Source: Agroathelia rolfsii
Taxonomy: Eukaryota; Basidiomycota; Agaricomycetes; Amylocorticiales; Amylocorticiaceae
Assembly (NCBI GenBank): GCA_018343915.1
Contig: JABRWF010000003.1
Span: 4,960,001-5,024,000 of the forward strand
Direction of reading: 5' to 3'
Length of the DNA: 64,000 bases
Shown: positions 47,599 through 59,433 of the stretch, piece by piece
Layout: every line of letters starts with the position of its first letter
How positions within the stretch are numbered: position 1 is the stretch's first letter
The notes under the pieces: model-generated
The model's database searches: none
Told to the model about the DNA's origin: nothing
The model's input: the letters and a program-made list of their open reading frames with translations, nothing else
Translations under genes and position numbers: made by a program

Positions 47599-48225
47599 TC
47601 AATGCTTGCGGTCAGAATGGCCAAGAGATTGGCCAGGATTTAGATTATCTCTAATGCGCTGTTTCTTTTTGGAAATGGTTAAGCACTTGCCGTGGTTGTA
47701 TTGTAAGCTATAACACATACAAGGACCTTGAGTTCTGGAAAGCCACCCTCGACTTTCCGATCCCAGACCAAAACCGGATGGTCGGGGTCGCTCTGGAGAC
47801 TCAGCCATACTCTGAAACGGCCTCCAGTCTCGTCAGAATTTAAGGGCATCAACGATATGCTCTTTATAATAGGAGTTGGGAAGGTAAGGAATAGTTCTGT
47901 TGATACCCATGTTGCTCTATGCAGCCTGAGTAATATATATTATTTTATCATGATCTAAGAGGCTAGATTTCCAGTTTCTTGATCAAGCGTACCATCGACA
48001 CTTGGATTGGTAAGCGGCTGCCGAAATGAAACCAAAAGCTTCTCAGCTTACTCTATCACAGAACTCTATAAGGATGCTAGGGCCGGGTAGAATAGTAGGA
48101 GGTATGAAAGTGCGGGGATCCAGTAGGGGATTGTATGTATCTGACTCGTTGACCCGTGGAGCAGCTGGGTTTGCATTTTCAGGTGTGGAATCAATCGGAC
48201 AAGAAGCGGCAGGTTGGTCGGCCAT
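47599..48225 (-). CDS. Rdx / selenoprotein-W-like thioredoxin-fold protein
   Basis: Minus-strand gene. Exon 1 is 48225-48052 (58 residues, ending ILIEFCDR). Exon 3 is 47925-47721 (LHRATWVSTELFLTFPTPII, GGRFRVWLSLQ, WDRKVEGGFPELKVL). Exon 4 is 47664-47599 (KQRIRDNLNPGQSLGHSDRK). Between exons 1 and 3 a tiny exon near 47992-48000 supplies CRW, giving the CxxC motif CDRCRW; in animals the first Cys is often Sec. About 150 residues in total. Rdx proteins have a thioredoxin-like fold and presumed redox function. The microexon has no canonical way to join: GTAAGC...CCAAG|G leaves a one-base frame error, so the intron would have to end in GG, or an alternative AG at about 48018 would insert PLTNPR into the motif. 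It could be real but mis-spliced, or a recent lesion. Confidence 0.78.
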
Positions 48226-48451
48226 ATTTCACAGTTGATGATTTATACTTGCTCAAGCTAGGTGGTTTGGCAATGGTGTAGCGAGTCAAGTGTAGTAATC
48301 GACTGCTTCCGTGTTTTGGCCTGGCACGACCACGTGATCATGAGATTATGCAGGCTACGCCACCGCCGCGCTCGTGTCTCATTACCTCTATCTCCAGCAT
48401 AAAACACGTTGCCTCAAGGCCTCAAGGGTTTCTCTATCTGATTTCTGAAAA
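48226..48451. promoter_or_regulatory. Divergent promoter Rdx gene / PCH2
   Basis: 226 bp between divergent starts. It contains a CACGTG-like element (accacgtgatc) near 48332. Confidence 0.45.
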
Positions 48452-50342
48452 ATGTCTCTACTTGTAAAGAATTTGTCTATAAACGATATATATATGGATT
48501 CCCCGTCCACCGATCCTAAGCCAGAGGACATCATAGAAGATCCAGTGGAAGAAGAAGAGATTGAGGTTTGGACTGTTCATGGTACGAGACTGAACAGTCC
48601 TATATTCATATAACTTAATGTGACTAATAAATCTCCCAGTGGAAGTACGCGTCAAACCGAAAGCAACGATCCGGCACGATACAATTCGCAAACAAGTGTA
48701 CAATTATCTTACTACAGCTTTTGACCGATTTTATATTCCATCTGTCCTGCAAGGGTGGGAAGACTCCTCTATCCTTGCCTCCACCGTAGAAAGGATATCC
48801 GCGTCCGAATGTGCTTGCCCCTCTGCTTCTCTATCTCTCAAAGAGATTTCATTCGACATCCATGTTTATCAGCCCTTGGATGGCGAATTCTTCGACGGTT
48901 TTGACATCGGTGGGAGCGATGATGATCCCGATACAATGGCAGCAAGTATGTGTGAGTTGCCCAGCAGGAACTGGGACGGGCTATGGGATAGCCTTATCTA
49001 TTCTGGAGACATCAAAACGAAACTACTGGAATACATCCACGCTACACTCGTACTCAGCGATGCCAACGTAGATTGTATGACTACCGCGTTTTCCTTTTGC
49101 TGCTAACATTATTAAGTTTTCCATCCCCTCCAGTTAATCTTGTATCTTGGAATCGTGTCATACTTCTCCATGGCCCACCTGGCACTGGTAAAACATCCCT
49201 CTGCCGCGCATTAGCCCAAAAGCTATCTATCCGATTGTCACATAGGTATAAATTATTTCAAAGCCTACTGCTTTTTCTCACTAAGGCTGACAGATACCCA
49301 AATTCGCGTTTGCTCGAAATCAATTCCCATTCTCTTTTCTCCCGCTGGTTTTCCGAATCTGGAAAGCTTGTCCAGCGACTATTTAACAGTATTAATGAAC
49401 TGATCGACGAAGAGGATACATTTGTTGTGGTCCTCATAGGTACCACTTGTGTGTGAACCATCAGAAGCACCATTCCTAATATTTTGTTGTAGATGAAGTC
49501 GAGTCATTGACAGCAGCAAGGGCAAGCGCTATGGCAGGAACAGAGCCTTCCGATGGGTTAAGGGTCGTCAATGCCCTGCTGACTCAATTAGATAAGCTCA
49601 AGCACCGTAAAAACGTTCTCATCATGTCTACGAGTAATCTTGTCAAAGCTATTGGCAAGTTTCCTTTCCGCCAACCAGCATGTCATTTTCTAACGAAGTC
49701 TGCCTGGATCTTTAGACAGCGCCTTTGTCGATCGTGCAGACATTGTCCAGTTCATCGATCTTCCTCCACGAGAGGCCGTTTATGAAATTTTGCGTGGCGC
49801 TCTATGCGAATTTATTGACAAGGGCGTCTTGGCCAAGATAGTACGCTTCGATTTGTTTATTGCTCTTTTCCCTCACCGCTGATGGATCTCTCATGTCTGA
49901 TCACGTTGTCCTTAGGATATACCAACCTTAGCTCAAGCAGTGTTCTATGAGCAACTCAAGGATGATAACTCTCAACCAGATTCGACACAACGGTCTCTAC
50001 GTGCTGGCAGGAGATTATTAGCTCTTTCAACCACATGCAAGGTTAGTTGCCTATATGATGCGTTATGCTAACGAATACTCATTTGATCGCTAGGAAAAGG
50101 GACTATCCGGTCGTGCTTTGCGTCGTCTTCCTGTCCTTGCATTTGCAAGGTATATCGGACTTGGCGTCAAGAAGAGGGTACGTAAGGGACCTCTGGGATC
50201 GACGACGTCACCCAGGGGGAAAGGTGTTCTGGGATCTGTGACGGAGGCCAGGCGTGGAATGGGAACAGATGTAGAAACATGGCTCAATGCCATGGAACAA
50301 GTCGTCAAAGACCAAAGTGCAGAAATGGAAAAAGTAATATAG
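48452..50342 (+). CDS. PCH2: Pch2/TRIP13 AAA+ ATPase
   Basis: A multi-exon gene with start 48452 and stop 50342. N-terminal domain: [20 protein letters not shown] and [10 protein letters not shown]. Walker A is GPPGTGKTS (about 49180) and Walker B is VVVLIDEVESL. Sensor 1 is LIMSTSN and the arginine-finger region is [14 protein letters not shown]. The C-terminal small AAA domain includes [22 protein letters not shown]13/Pch2 remodels HORMA-domain proteins, such as Mad2 for checkpoint silencing and Hop1 on meiotic chromosomes. The junction [13 protein letters not shown] uses a GC donor (ATTG|GCAAGT, intron 49655-49715). A Lys/Arg-Gly-rich insert ([20 protein letters not shown]) near the C-terminus looks species-specific. 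Confidence 0.9.
49655..49715 (+). other. PCH2: GC-AG intron in PCH2
   Basis: 61-nt intron, donor ATTG|GCAAGT, acceptor CTTTAG|ACAG. It joins Ile-Asp in [15 protein letters not shown]; the neighbouring GT donor breaks the frame. Confidence 0.75.
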
Positions 50343-50806
50343 TAAGTGGACAACGCTATACCCGCTGGTGTCGCGATAGCTGAAGAATAACATCATTCCA
50401 GAGTCCCACCGTTCGATAATTTTATCTCGCACACGTCGATATATTTGTTGTAATACAACCTGTAGGATGCTGTTTTTTTTTGAGCCCCTGACGGAACATT
50501 ATTGCCATTTTATTTATTTATTCTGTGCTGCGATTTATGTGATTGGTTGACAGCCTCCGATCTCGGTGGCATCAAAGGGCAATTGGACGAAGATCCATAA
50601 GCCGCAGCTCGTGATGACCATCATAGCAGCACGTGATCATCAGCCAATGAACGGCGTCGGCCGAGTGACATCGTACTATCAGATAAGGGGTCCGAGCTCC
50701 GATTGGCTCCCATTGAAGCTCCGCTGCCGGCAGGGCACCGTCATCGGTTGGTCTAAAAAGAAAGTAATCCCCCTACAGCTCACATTCCTTACCTCCACAC
50801 ACCATC
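50343..50806. promoter_or_regulatory. Spacer upstream of ISU1
   Basis: 464 bp between PCH2 and ISU1, same direction. No gene; it should contain the ISU1 promoter. Two GATAAG/TATCAG-type GATA motifs (near 50690 and 50710) and a CACGTG core (agcacgtgatc, near 50630) are visible. Confidence 0.4.
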
Positions 50807-51547
50807 ATGTTCTCCCTCTTGTCAAAATCTGCCTTCAACGCCTCATCGCGCGCAAGCAGGGTCAACGTCCCCGCCGTGTTGGCTCGTGGTTATCATGAGA
50901 AGGTCATCTCGCACTACGAGCGGCCACGAAATGTACTGCTTGCTTGGTTTCTTGGGAATGAACTGCTGTTCTGACGACCATACTTGTCTCTTAGGTTGGC
51001 TCTCTGAATAAAAACGACATTAATGTTGGCACTGGACTCGTTGGCGCACCTGCGTATGTCTCCCTGAATCTTTATACTCTATAGGCAGCCATCTGACTAA
51101 TCAACCCTGGACTCACAGTTGCGGAGACGTCATGAAGCTCCAAATTAAAGTCGACGAGAACGGCATTATTTCTGATGTCAAGTTCAAGACGTTTGGCTGC
51201 GGTAGTGCCATTGCGTCGAGTTCGTACATGACCGAGCGGGTCAAGGGACTCTCATTAGAAGAGGCTGGCAAGATCAAGAACACCGAAATTGCCAAAGAAC
51301 TGTGTCTGCCACCCGTGAAACTGCATTGCTCAAGTACGTTTGATAGATCGGAATATTGTTAATGTCGCCCTTATCTGATATCTGGCTTTTTTTATTAGTG
51401 TTGGCTGAGGATGCCATCCGCTCTGCCATTCGGGACTATAAGAAGAAACAGGACGGTCTACCACAAAAGAAGGCCGGTTTCATCGATGTTTCTCAAAGCG
51501 TAGCAACGGGCGAGACGGTAGCAACAGCTCATCCAAATGCCGCATAA
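50807..51547 (+). CDS. ISU1: Iron-sulfur cluster scaffold IscU-type
   Basis: Four exons (50807-50932, 50995-51053, 51119-51333, 51399-51547) give 182 residues. The three cluster-binding Cys are Cys63 (GAPACGD), Cys89 (FGCGSA) and Cys132 (KLHCS), with Asp65 beside the first. LPPVK (126-129 region) is the Hsp70 (Ssq1)-binding motif. The N-terminal 25-30 residues ([20 protein letters not shown]) form a basic, hydroxylated mitochondrial presequence. Isu1 assembles [2Fe-2S] clusters from Nfs1 sulfide and frataxin-delivered iron in the matrix. The C-terminal tail after AIRDYKKKQ is longer than in yeast Isu1. The ATG is preceded by a pyrimidine-rich leader. Confidence 0.95.
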
Positions 51548-51746
51548 TGTAATTAGTTATTGGTTTTGACTCGGTTATTCGTTGCTTTCTTTCTGCAGTC
51601 CTCTACACCATATGCAGTCATGTACATTAGTTCATCATTTTACACCCGCTTTATTGTTATTGCATGAATTTAGGTTAATAATTGCATTCACGTTAGAGAA
51701 AGAGACACTACTGCAATAGATAAACCCGAAAATACTAGACTCCGCC
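51548..51746. terminator. Convergent 3' ends ISU1 / PRP31
   Basis: 199 bp between two convergent stops, probably shared polyadenylation region, AT-rich with ATTTTACACC and AATAATTGC elements. Confidence 0.45.
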
Positions 51747-53898
51747 TCATCGAGAACCCTTCTCGCCGACAAAGGAGAAGGTGCCACCTGCAAACCATTT
51801 GTCGTTGGCTTCTTTTACTCTTGCAGCCGCAGCAGCACGGTTGGTAAGTTCGAAACCTGCATGAAGAGCGCAGGGAAATGCTTCGTAAATACGATATCGG
51901 CTAAAGATAGAACAGATACACATGCCTTGAATAGGTGTGACGGTCAATGATGTAGCCGTGCCTGACGTCTGTGTACCGCCACCAGCGGCAGCGCGTGTAA
52001 GTGCGGCCGTGCGTAACTTGTTGGCCTTGGATAGTTTTGCTGTAAACAAGAGCCAGTAATGAGAAATTGTGTTAACCATCCCTCAATAATAGGCAAGTGT
52101 ACCTCTGCTCTTGGCATCGGCAACACCAGCCCTGACTTTGCCGGTGCCAACCATGCCCAGACCTCTTGTCTCATCGAAAGCGCCAACCTCCTCTTCTTCC
52201 TCGCCAAACTTCATGCGGTTCTGCATCTTGCGTAACTCGGTCTGAGCATAAGCTTCCTTGGCTTTGCGAGCTCTATGGCGAGGTAGTCAGTTGATTGCCA
52301 AGGGTTACTTGCGTTCATAACAAGACATACCTTTTACCACCACGTCTCTTCTTGGGTCCATCGTTGGGTATGGGTAGAGCTTTAGTCACCTTTGAAGGTG
52401 GTGGTGCGGCCAAGCGATCCACATGGCGCTCAATCTTGTCTCGAAGCTCCTCTCCATATGATCCTGGAAAGAACGCCAGTATCAGTAACTGGCTTCTTAC
52501 AGAGCTGTACTCTTTGAGACTTGCCATCCCGACGTTTTCGCTCTAAATCCATCCTTGCAGCCAAAACACACTTAGCTCCAACGGTCCGCTGGACCTTGAG
52601 TTGGTACTCCGGTGGGCACTGCGTTACAAGCTCTGATTGAAAAACGAAACCCGTATGCCGCTTTTGTGTGACTGAGGAGAATCCGGCCGCGATCTTCTTT
52701 TGTGCTCCTAGAAGCTGTCAAATGAAGCCTCATCAGAGCAAGAAACCCAATAAGACCAAAGAAATACTAACATGAACGTTACATGCGGGCATTTTAGCCA
52801 ATGCACTGATGCCGCCTGCGACACCGAGGAGTTTTGCGGCTGTGGTGGTGCCAACAATAGCGGATAGGTTGGGTGCTAATATATTCATTCTTGAGCTGAC
52901 GTACATGAAAATCTGGACGGGGGCCAGGTCAGCAGCAGACCCATGCTTTCATTTTATGGTTGTAGAACCGACCTTTTTGCGCGCATCTTCCAGTCTGTCA
53001 GCCAAATCACAGGCGCGCTCCACCGCCTGCCACTCCGTATCAGGGAGAACTTGGCCAGAGGTCGTGGTTGCCGTGACGAGTACACTCATGATGACCGCTG
53101 GAGGCAGGACGCCAGCTAGGTTAACTTTTGTGGGATCCTAAAGGCTGTACTTGTCAATAGATGTTATGCCTAAAGTGAAGGAATCTCTAACCTCGTGATT
53201 TGCCAATACGCGCACTGAACGAATGTACATAGCCGGATCTGAGACTAGTTGTTCCAGCTCTGGGAATTTGGGTGCATAGTGGTCACGAATGAACTACAAA
53301 TAATGAGAAAACATATCTAAGCGTTTTGATAATGCAAACATAAACGCACCTTATGTACCACCATTATTTCATTGTCAACCTCTACAGAGAGGTTGTTAGC
53401 TTGTACAATAAGATTATACTCTGGATTCAAATGAGCTGGTAGTACAATAGATTCTGGAGAAGCCTCTATTTTTTGATATTTATCAATTTCCTACAGCAAA
53501 GGGTCGTAAGTATGATATTAAGAAAGAACGATATACAAACATACGTTAAGAATGTCTGTCATTCGTTTGCTGCCTTCCAACTTCGCAATCTTCCTGATGT
53601 CCTCCACACCGCCTAGATCCATCTGTTGCACGTCCTCTGCATCCAGCTCGTCTGCAGGCTTTATGCCTCCCTCAAGCACCAGCCCTCCAGTTACACCCGC
53701 TTCCTCAGTACCTCCCTCCTCATCACCAATGTCAGACATGTCTTCATCGGGATCCTCTCCGGCTTTACGCTTGGTGCCGTTAGCAGTGTTCGAGGAAGAG
53801 GCTTCAGGCTGTTGCTGCTGCTCCTCTTCATTATATTCTTCGCCGCCGTCAGACAGGCCTTCGAGATCAGCAAATAGTTCGTCAGCGAGTCCACTCAT
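51747..53898 (-). CDS. PRP31: U4/U6 snRNP protein Prp31
   Basis: The minus-strand gene starts at ATG 53898 and stops at 51747. The acidic N-terminus ([20 protein letters not shown]) leads to [20 protein letters not shown] and [20 protein letters not shown]. The Nop domain is clear in [40 protein letters not shown] and [14 protein letters not shown]. The C-terminal Prp31 domain has [40 protein letters not shown] and [16 protein letters not shown], with [14 protein letters not shown]. Prp31 binds 15.5K-U4 snRNA and links U4/U6 with U5 in the tri-snRNP. The first 120 residues include a low-complexity Glu/Gln insert ([12 protein letters not shown]). All observed junctions are GT-AG. Confidence 0.93.
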
Positions 53899-54407
53899 GA
53901 CTGTGCTAGGTTAAAGAGGTTGTGACAGGTCTAATAATGCAATGTCACACCCATATTTCATCGGTACAACTTGAAATCAACTGTCATGATTGGATGCAGT
54001 CTGTTGATTCCCCGACAGGTGGAAACGAAAATTCAACTGAGCCTCTTGACTTTCATATGCTCATGAGGAACTTCACAAACATAATCATCACTGTGGGATC
54101 CTTAATACTTCCACCAGTCTAGGAATCTGTCAGTTACAGCACAATTCTTTCAAGCATTTCCGAAAGTCTCTTCTTCCCAATTATTGGGCCTAGCACGCCT
54201 TCGGTTACGCATTCGATGCATCGACTCGTGCCGCCTTAGAATATCACGAGAATAGGAACGGATTTTCTCGTCACTTTTGTATGCGTCGGAATTTGAGTCA
54301 TGAGATGTCCTCGAGGGATCTTATCCCGAATTTTGCCCGACTCAAATACAAACGACGAACGCTTCGGCCCTACAGTACTCGAGGACTGACCAGACTAGCT
54401 AATTGCT
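53899..54407. promoter_or_regulatory. Divergent region PRP31 / GH43 gene
   Basis: 509 bp between divergent starts. No gene supported. Likely both promoters; CGG/CCG half-sites and a CCTCGAGG palindrome are not obviously clustered. Confidence 0.4.
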
Positions 54408-56497
54408 ATGCCCTGCGTCACCTGGTATTTCTATCTCCTAAGCTTCCTTGGTGAACTAGAAACGTGACTCCTCTCGCCGCAACTTCAATTCTGATTCCCC
54501 TTCTTTGGGATAGTCTTAGCCAGGGCTTTCAGAAACCCAATCATCCCGGGATTTAATCCTGACCCGTCCATCCAGAGAGTCGGGAATGACTATTTTGTTG
54601 TTACATCGTCGTTCGAATGGTTCCCAGGAGTGCCTATTTATCATTCAACCGATCTGTGAGCAATGTACTTTCATTAACTAGTTGGCTATATGCTGAAAGA
54701 AATGGGGATGATAGGATAAAATGGGACTTGATAGGGCATGCCCTTAACAGACCTTCACAACTTAACATGCGAGGGACAGCCCCAAGTGGTGGCATATTTG
54801 CGCCTACCATTCGATATCATGAACAGACCAAGACCTTTTATGTCATTACTACGTGGTTTGATATCATTAGTCCACCTGATGTAAGTTCCCATTTTATCCA
54901 CTATTTTTTTTGTCCAAGAAGAGCTAATAGTGATCCTTAGAACGTATGTTCACTAGTTTTTCTTATTCAATATATCAAAGAAATTCATCTATCAATCAGG
55001 TAACACGTACACCACGTTCCATGTTTGTAAAAACTACAAACATTTGGGATGAAACGACATGGAGTGATCCTACATACGTTGACCAGTAAAGTTCACAAGC
55101 CCCATTCTTCCGGTGTTTGGTCCTCATCCAGCTACCAACAGAACGGGTTTTGACCCAGACCTCTTCTTCGAAGACGACGGCAAGGCATATCTCCTCTCGA
55201 CTATAGGCTCACAGTTCGTGGATCCCAACTCGGGCTATTTTGCGATATGGAAAACGGAAATCGACTTGGAGACGGGCAATTCACTCGCAGAATCAGAGCT
55301 CTACTACGTGAGCAGTCTGCCGCTCGATACACCCCGTCTTGCAGAGGGTAGTCACTTGTACAAGATAAACGGAACATATTACATGATGACTGCTGAAGCG
55401 GGGACGGGATGGGTTCATCGCGAGATGATCAGAAGGGCCCCCAGCCTCAATGGAACATGGGAAGAGAATCCAAGCAATCCCATCCTGTTTAACGGCAAGT
55501 CGCTTTCGCTTCAAACGGGTATCGGTATTTTCTCAACTTCATACTTTTCTCAGGCAAAAATCTTTCGCTACCCGTCCTGTCAACAGGACATGCAGATCTA
55601 GTTCAAACACCCTCTGGCGACTGGTACACCGTCTTCCTCGCCTCGCGCCCACAAAACCCCCAGAACAGCTCCGGAGCAAACCAGCTCGGAAGGGAGACCT
55701 TCCTCGCCCCTGTCACATGGGACGAATCCGGCTGGCCCGTCGTCAACCAAGGCGACCCGATCACATTCGAAATGCCCGGTCTGTACGACCTCGCACGCCC
55801 CCAACTGTGGCGGGACGACTGGTCGGGCGGGCAATTCGCCGACAAAGCTTACTACACCGCACGTACACCGTACAAGGCCTTCCACTCGTTCACCGAGCGC
55901 GCGGGATGGCTCCGCCTGCGGGGGAACCCATACACGCTCTCGGACCGCGAGACGCCCGCCGCGTTCTTCCGCAAACAGGTCGACCTCGAGACCGTGTGGA
56001 GCACCGAGCTGGACTTCCAGCCCACGTCGGCACTGCACGAGGCGGGCGCGACGGTGTTTCTCTCGATCTGGTACCACAACGAGATCGGCGTGACGCTGCA
56101 CCCGAACGATACAAGCCAGCGTGTCGTCGTGGCACGCACGGCGTCGGGCACGGATGCGACCGTAAATGCGACATACTACAATATATCTTCCACCGGCACG
56201 GTGAATTTGTTTATCAAGGCCGAGCGCGATCTCTATTCGCTTGGGTATGCTGTTGAGGGAGGAGAGGTAAATTACGTTGCTAGCGTGGCAAACCAATGGC
56301 TTCAGGCATATGTGCCCGGATGGCAGGTGTATACCGGCACATTCTTTGGCATTTATTCTACCGGTGCAAAGTTGCCGATCTTGGTACCAGCTGTGAGTGT
56401 GATTTAATGTCTTTTATCCTTTCGAAAATCGCCGTGACTGATACGCTCTCAGGACTTCAAATTCGTGCAAACGGAATTGATCGCCGACGTTTCATAG
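54408..56497 (+). CDS. Secreted GH43 family glycosidase
   Basis: Eight exons (54408-54450, 54520-54655, 54715-54880, 54941-54943, 55000-55085, 55142-55494, 55554-56392, 56453-56497) give 556 residues in unbroken frame. A short signal peptide [18 protein letters not shown] is followed by [12 protein letters not shown], where the Asp is the general base. The pKa-tuning Asp is in [12 protein letters not shown] and the acid Glu in [10 protein letters not shown]. The five-bladed propeller is followed by a concanavalin-like C-terminal domain (from [16 protein letters not shown]). Such enzymes remove xylose or arabinose from plant xylan. Exon 4 is only 3 nt (AAC) and, if used, creates the N-glycosylation site NVT; skipping it also keeps the frame. 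The 55495-55553 intron is GC-AG. Confidence 0.88.
54941..54943 (+). other. Candidate 3-nt microexon (Asn) in the GH43 gene
   Basis: AAC is bounded by CTTAG| on its left and |GTATGT on its right. The flanking introns are 60 and 56 nt, both typical here. A single 119-nt intron would also keep frame and would omit one Asn in PPD(N)VTRTP. Confidence 0.6.
55495..55553 (+). other. GC-AG intron in the GH43 gene
   Basis: 59-nt intron with donor AACG|GCAAGT and acceptor CTCAG|GCAAAA; joins [17 protein letters not shown] in frame. Confidence 0.78.
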
Positions 56498-56935
56498 AAT
56501 AGATAAATAAAATAATTATTACGACCATCATCGAAGCACATATCAAATGCGAAGATCTTTGCTGTCAGCGTTAGACATGCTCAAGCGTTTGATGACAGGT
56601 ATTCCACGTTACATATCAAATTATCTTGATGAGCAAGTCGTAATGCAATTACGACATGCAATCAATGTTATGCCGCCAACTTGAGAAAAAATGAACATAA
56701 TACAGGTATAGAAATGTTTGAACAAAGGGAGGGAGAGAGAGAGAGAGAGTAGTACACAAGAAGTACACGAGACGAAAGGAAAAGATAGGATAATACGTGA
56801 ATCATGTTCGAAACATTAAGGGCAGAAGCGGATGGTTTGTGTGGGGATAGGGAGGGGGGATGGGGGTGTTTATCTATACAAGAAACGGGGGGAAGGGGAG
56901 TGGGGTAGAGCAGGCAAAAATCTACCCAGCATCCA
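56498..56935. other. Convergent spacer with (GA)n
   Basis: 438 bp between the GH43 and kinase stops. It contains a (GA)n tract at about 56727-56749 and a G-rich stretch at 56840-56910. No gene. Confidence 0.5.
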
Positions 56936-59433
56936 TCAATAATGCATGGGACTGCCAGGGGGTAGACTTTCTTCTGGTACTGTGCTCATGAGTGTCATGC
57001 CCATATCTGCAGGGGTACCTGCTATGACGCCCTTGGCCAAGGGGCTTCCCTCACCCGCACGACGTTTGTGTCGACGCTCCAAAAGGGTTGCGCCATCCAT
57101 ATCGAGCGAGAACACCTTCGCGCTACCGCCCTGCGATGGGCTCTTGCGGTGGCCACGATCGCGTTGACCGGCACGTCCAGCGGTCAGCGACGTGTCCTGC
57201 GTCCGCTTAGATGCAACTGCCGGTTGACGTGAATCATACTGCTGCTCTTCCTCGTCTTCCTCATTGAGGTTGTTGAGGAAGCCACGGACGCCGGCACCAC
57301 CACGGCCATTATATTTTCGTCGTCGTGCACCTTCCTCTTCCATACGGTGGACGGCGTAGGTGACATCGAATGCCTCCTTGAGTGCGGCAACACCTGGCGA
57401 GCGGCCCTCAGCTCTGCCACCACGAGCAGCGGACAACAGAGGCGAATCCAAAGGTCGGGCCGGGGCGGGAGTGGGAGGTGGTGGCGGCGCAGGTGCTGCA
57501 TGACACCATGGGTGAGCAAGGAATTCATCGATGGTATATCGCTGTGCAGGGTCAACGCAGAGCAAATGCGTGATCAAGTCCTTTGCTATTAAAATTGAAA
57601 CGTTAGGGAATCGAAGCAGAGAAATGTGGCAACGCCAACAATTGAGCTCACCTAAAGCGCTGATATCATCCCACCAGGGACTTAGGAAGGTGTAGTAACC
57701 CCGTGCCACCTTCTCCGTTAGGACATTGATACTCTCATCATAGAAGGGTGGGAAACCGCAAAGCAACGTGTAGAGCACACAGCCAAGCGCCCACATATCT
57801 ACGCTCTTGCTATACCGCTCATCCTTGACAATCTCAGGCGCGGTATAGCCAACAGTACCACAAGGCGTCATCGTTTGCTCGTCCCAAACGACTTTACTAA
57901 GGCCAAAGTCGGCGATCTTAACGCGGCCAATGCCTCCACCACCAACGCCGGGAATGAATTCACCCTCATCTTCCTTTTCCTCGTCATATGGTCGATGCAT
58001 GGGGTTCTTGGAAGGGACGATCGGGATGCGCTCAAACAAGAGATTCTCGGGCTTGATGTCACGATGGACGACGCCACGCTCTTCATGAAGGTAGCGGATG
58101 CCATTCGCTACTTGCAGAATGACGTGTCGTGACAAATTCTCCGAGAAGTACGTCAGTTTGACGATCTGATGGAACAATTCACCGCCACCCATAACTGGAA
58201 ATATTGTGATATGAGGAGAGAAAAAAATGACGACGAAAAAACCTAGGACTTACGTTCGAGAACGAGGTAATAGTATTCATGGGATTCCGAAAAGTTATAG
58301 AGTTTGACGACATTAGGATGGCTAATCCCTCGCATAATCTGGACCTCTGTGTACGGGTGGAGCAGGGACGTGAAAGACGCTCAGTCATCGATCTGACTTC
58401 ATCGTGACATCATCAGGGACAGACATACCTTTCAAGATGTTGGCGCGCTGAAAGCCAAGGGTAAACAAGCGTCAGAAAATCCATGAAACAAAGACAAGTC
58501 AAGGAGGAGTAACACCTCTGTCACGCGCGGCTTTTTCTTGAACTGGGGGTTCAAGTGTTTGTCGCCGGCCTGAGCGGGTGTTCATGGAAGAACCGACGCG
58601 AGGGGCGAGTTAGGTAGTAGGATACGCGGCAAGGTGGATATACACAGTGCACAAAAGGGGAGGGGAAGGGATAGCCGCGCGCATCAGATGCGAGTTGCAT
58701 TGGGGGGAAGATGAAGAGTCACCGACCTGGGAGGAACTGAGTTCGTACTTGCGAACAACCTTTACTATAGCAGAGGATGAGTCATCGATGTCTAAGAAAG
58801 AAAGAAAGAAAACAAAAGACGATGATTGAGTGTATCTTACATGCTACTGGCTTGTTCGTGGTCATATCGATTGCCTTGAATACGTTTGAGAAAGCCCCAC
58901 TTGTAGACAGACGGGGATATGTCAGGATCGGGACGAGCGTAGAGACTGATGATAATGATCAAGACATACTCTCCCATCTTGTCTTGTAGTTGAAAGTTCT
59001 CCATGCCCTTCAAGACAGGCATCTTTGACTTAGCCTCTCGCTCTTGAGAGACGATGGCCTCTGCTGCAGCTTTACGCTCTTCAGGCGTGTGCACTTCTAC
59101 GGGCTGTGAGACAGGCACGGATACTGATGATTGCTTTGGAGCAGATGATTGTTCTTGGTGATGTTGCTGCTGCGCACGGGGCTGAGATTGTTGCTGAGGC
59201 TGCTTCTGGGGCTGTTGCTGCTGCTGCTGAGACGACCGGGGTGAAGACTCTGGTGATGGTTCGTGTCTGGCGTTGTGATTCTTGCCGTGTCGTATCAGGT
59301 CTAATGTAGGAGGAGAAATAGAAGAGATTGTCGTTTTGGTTAGAAGAAGCACCAAGACAAAAAGGGATAAAATTCATAATAAAACTGATCACGGACTCTT
59401 GAAAGCGTCGACGACTGCTACTCCGGTAGGCAT
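56936..59433 (-). CDS. RCK2: CAMK-type kinase, Rck2/Srk1-like
   Basis: The minus-strand gene starts at ATG 59433 (MPTGVAVVDAFK) and stops at 56936. A Gln/Ser/Pro-rich N-terminus precedes the kinase domain. The glycine-rich loop is KMGDGAFSNVFKAID. The VAIK-type Lys is in VKVVRKYEL. The catalytic loop is VVHRDIKPENLL, the metal loop IADFGLSK, and the activation segment MTPCGTVGYTAPE, with SVDMWALGCVLYTLLCGFPP downstream. TPCGTVGYTAPE is the signature of Rck1/Rck2 (S. pombe Srk1) kinases, which act below stress MAP kinases on translation and cell cycle. The C-terminal 200 residues are disordered. The first exon join to NLIRHGKN assumes a weak GTCCGT donor. Confidence 0.88.

Noticed and set aside
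47599..48225. Selenocysteine incorporation in the Rdx gene
   Set aside because: Both motif positions read as Cys codons and no in-frame UGA replaces them; fungi of this group lack the Sec machinery as far as is known.
55598..56296. 232-codon minus frame
   Set aside because: Antisense to the GC-rich last large exon of the GH43 gene.
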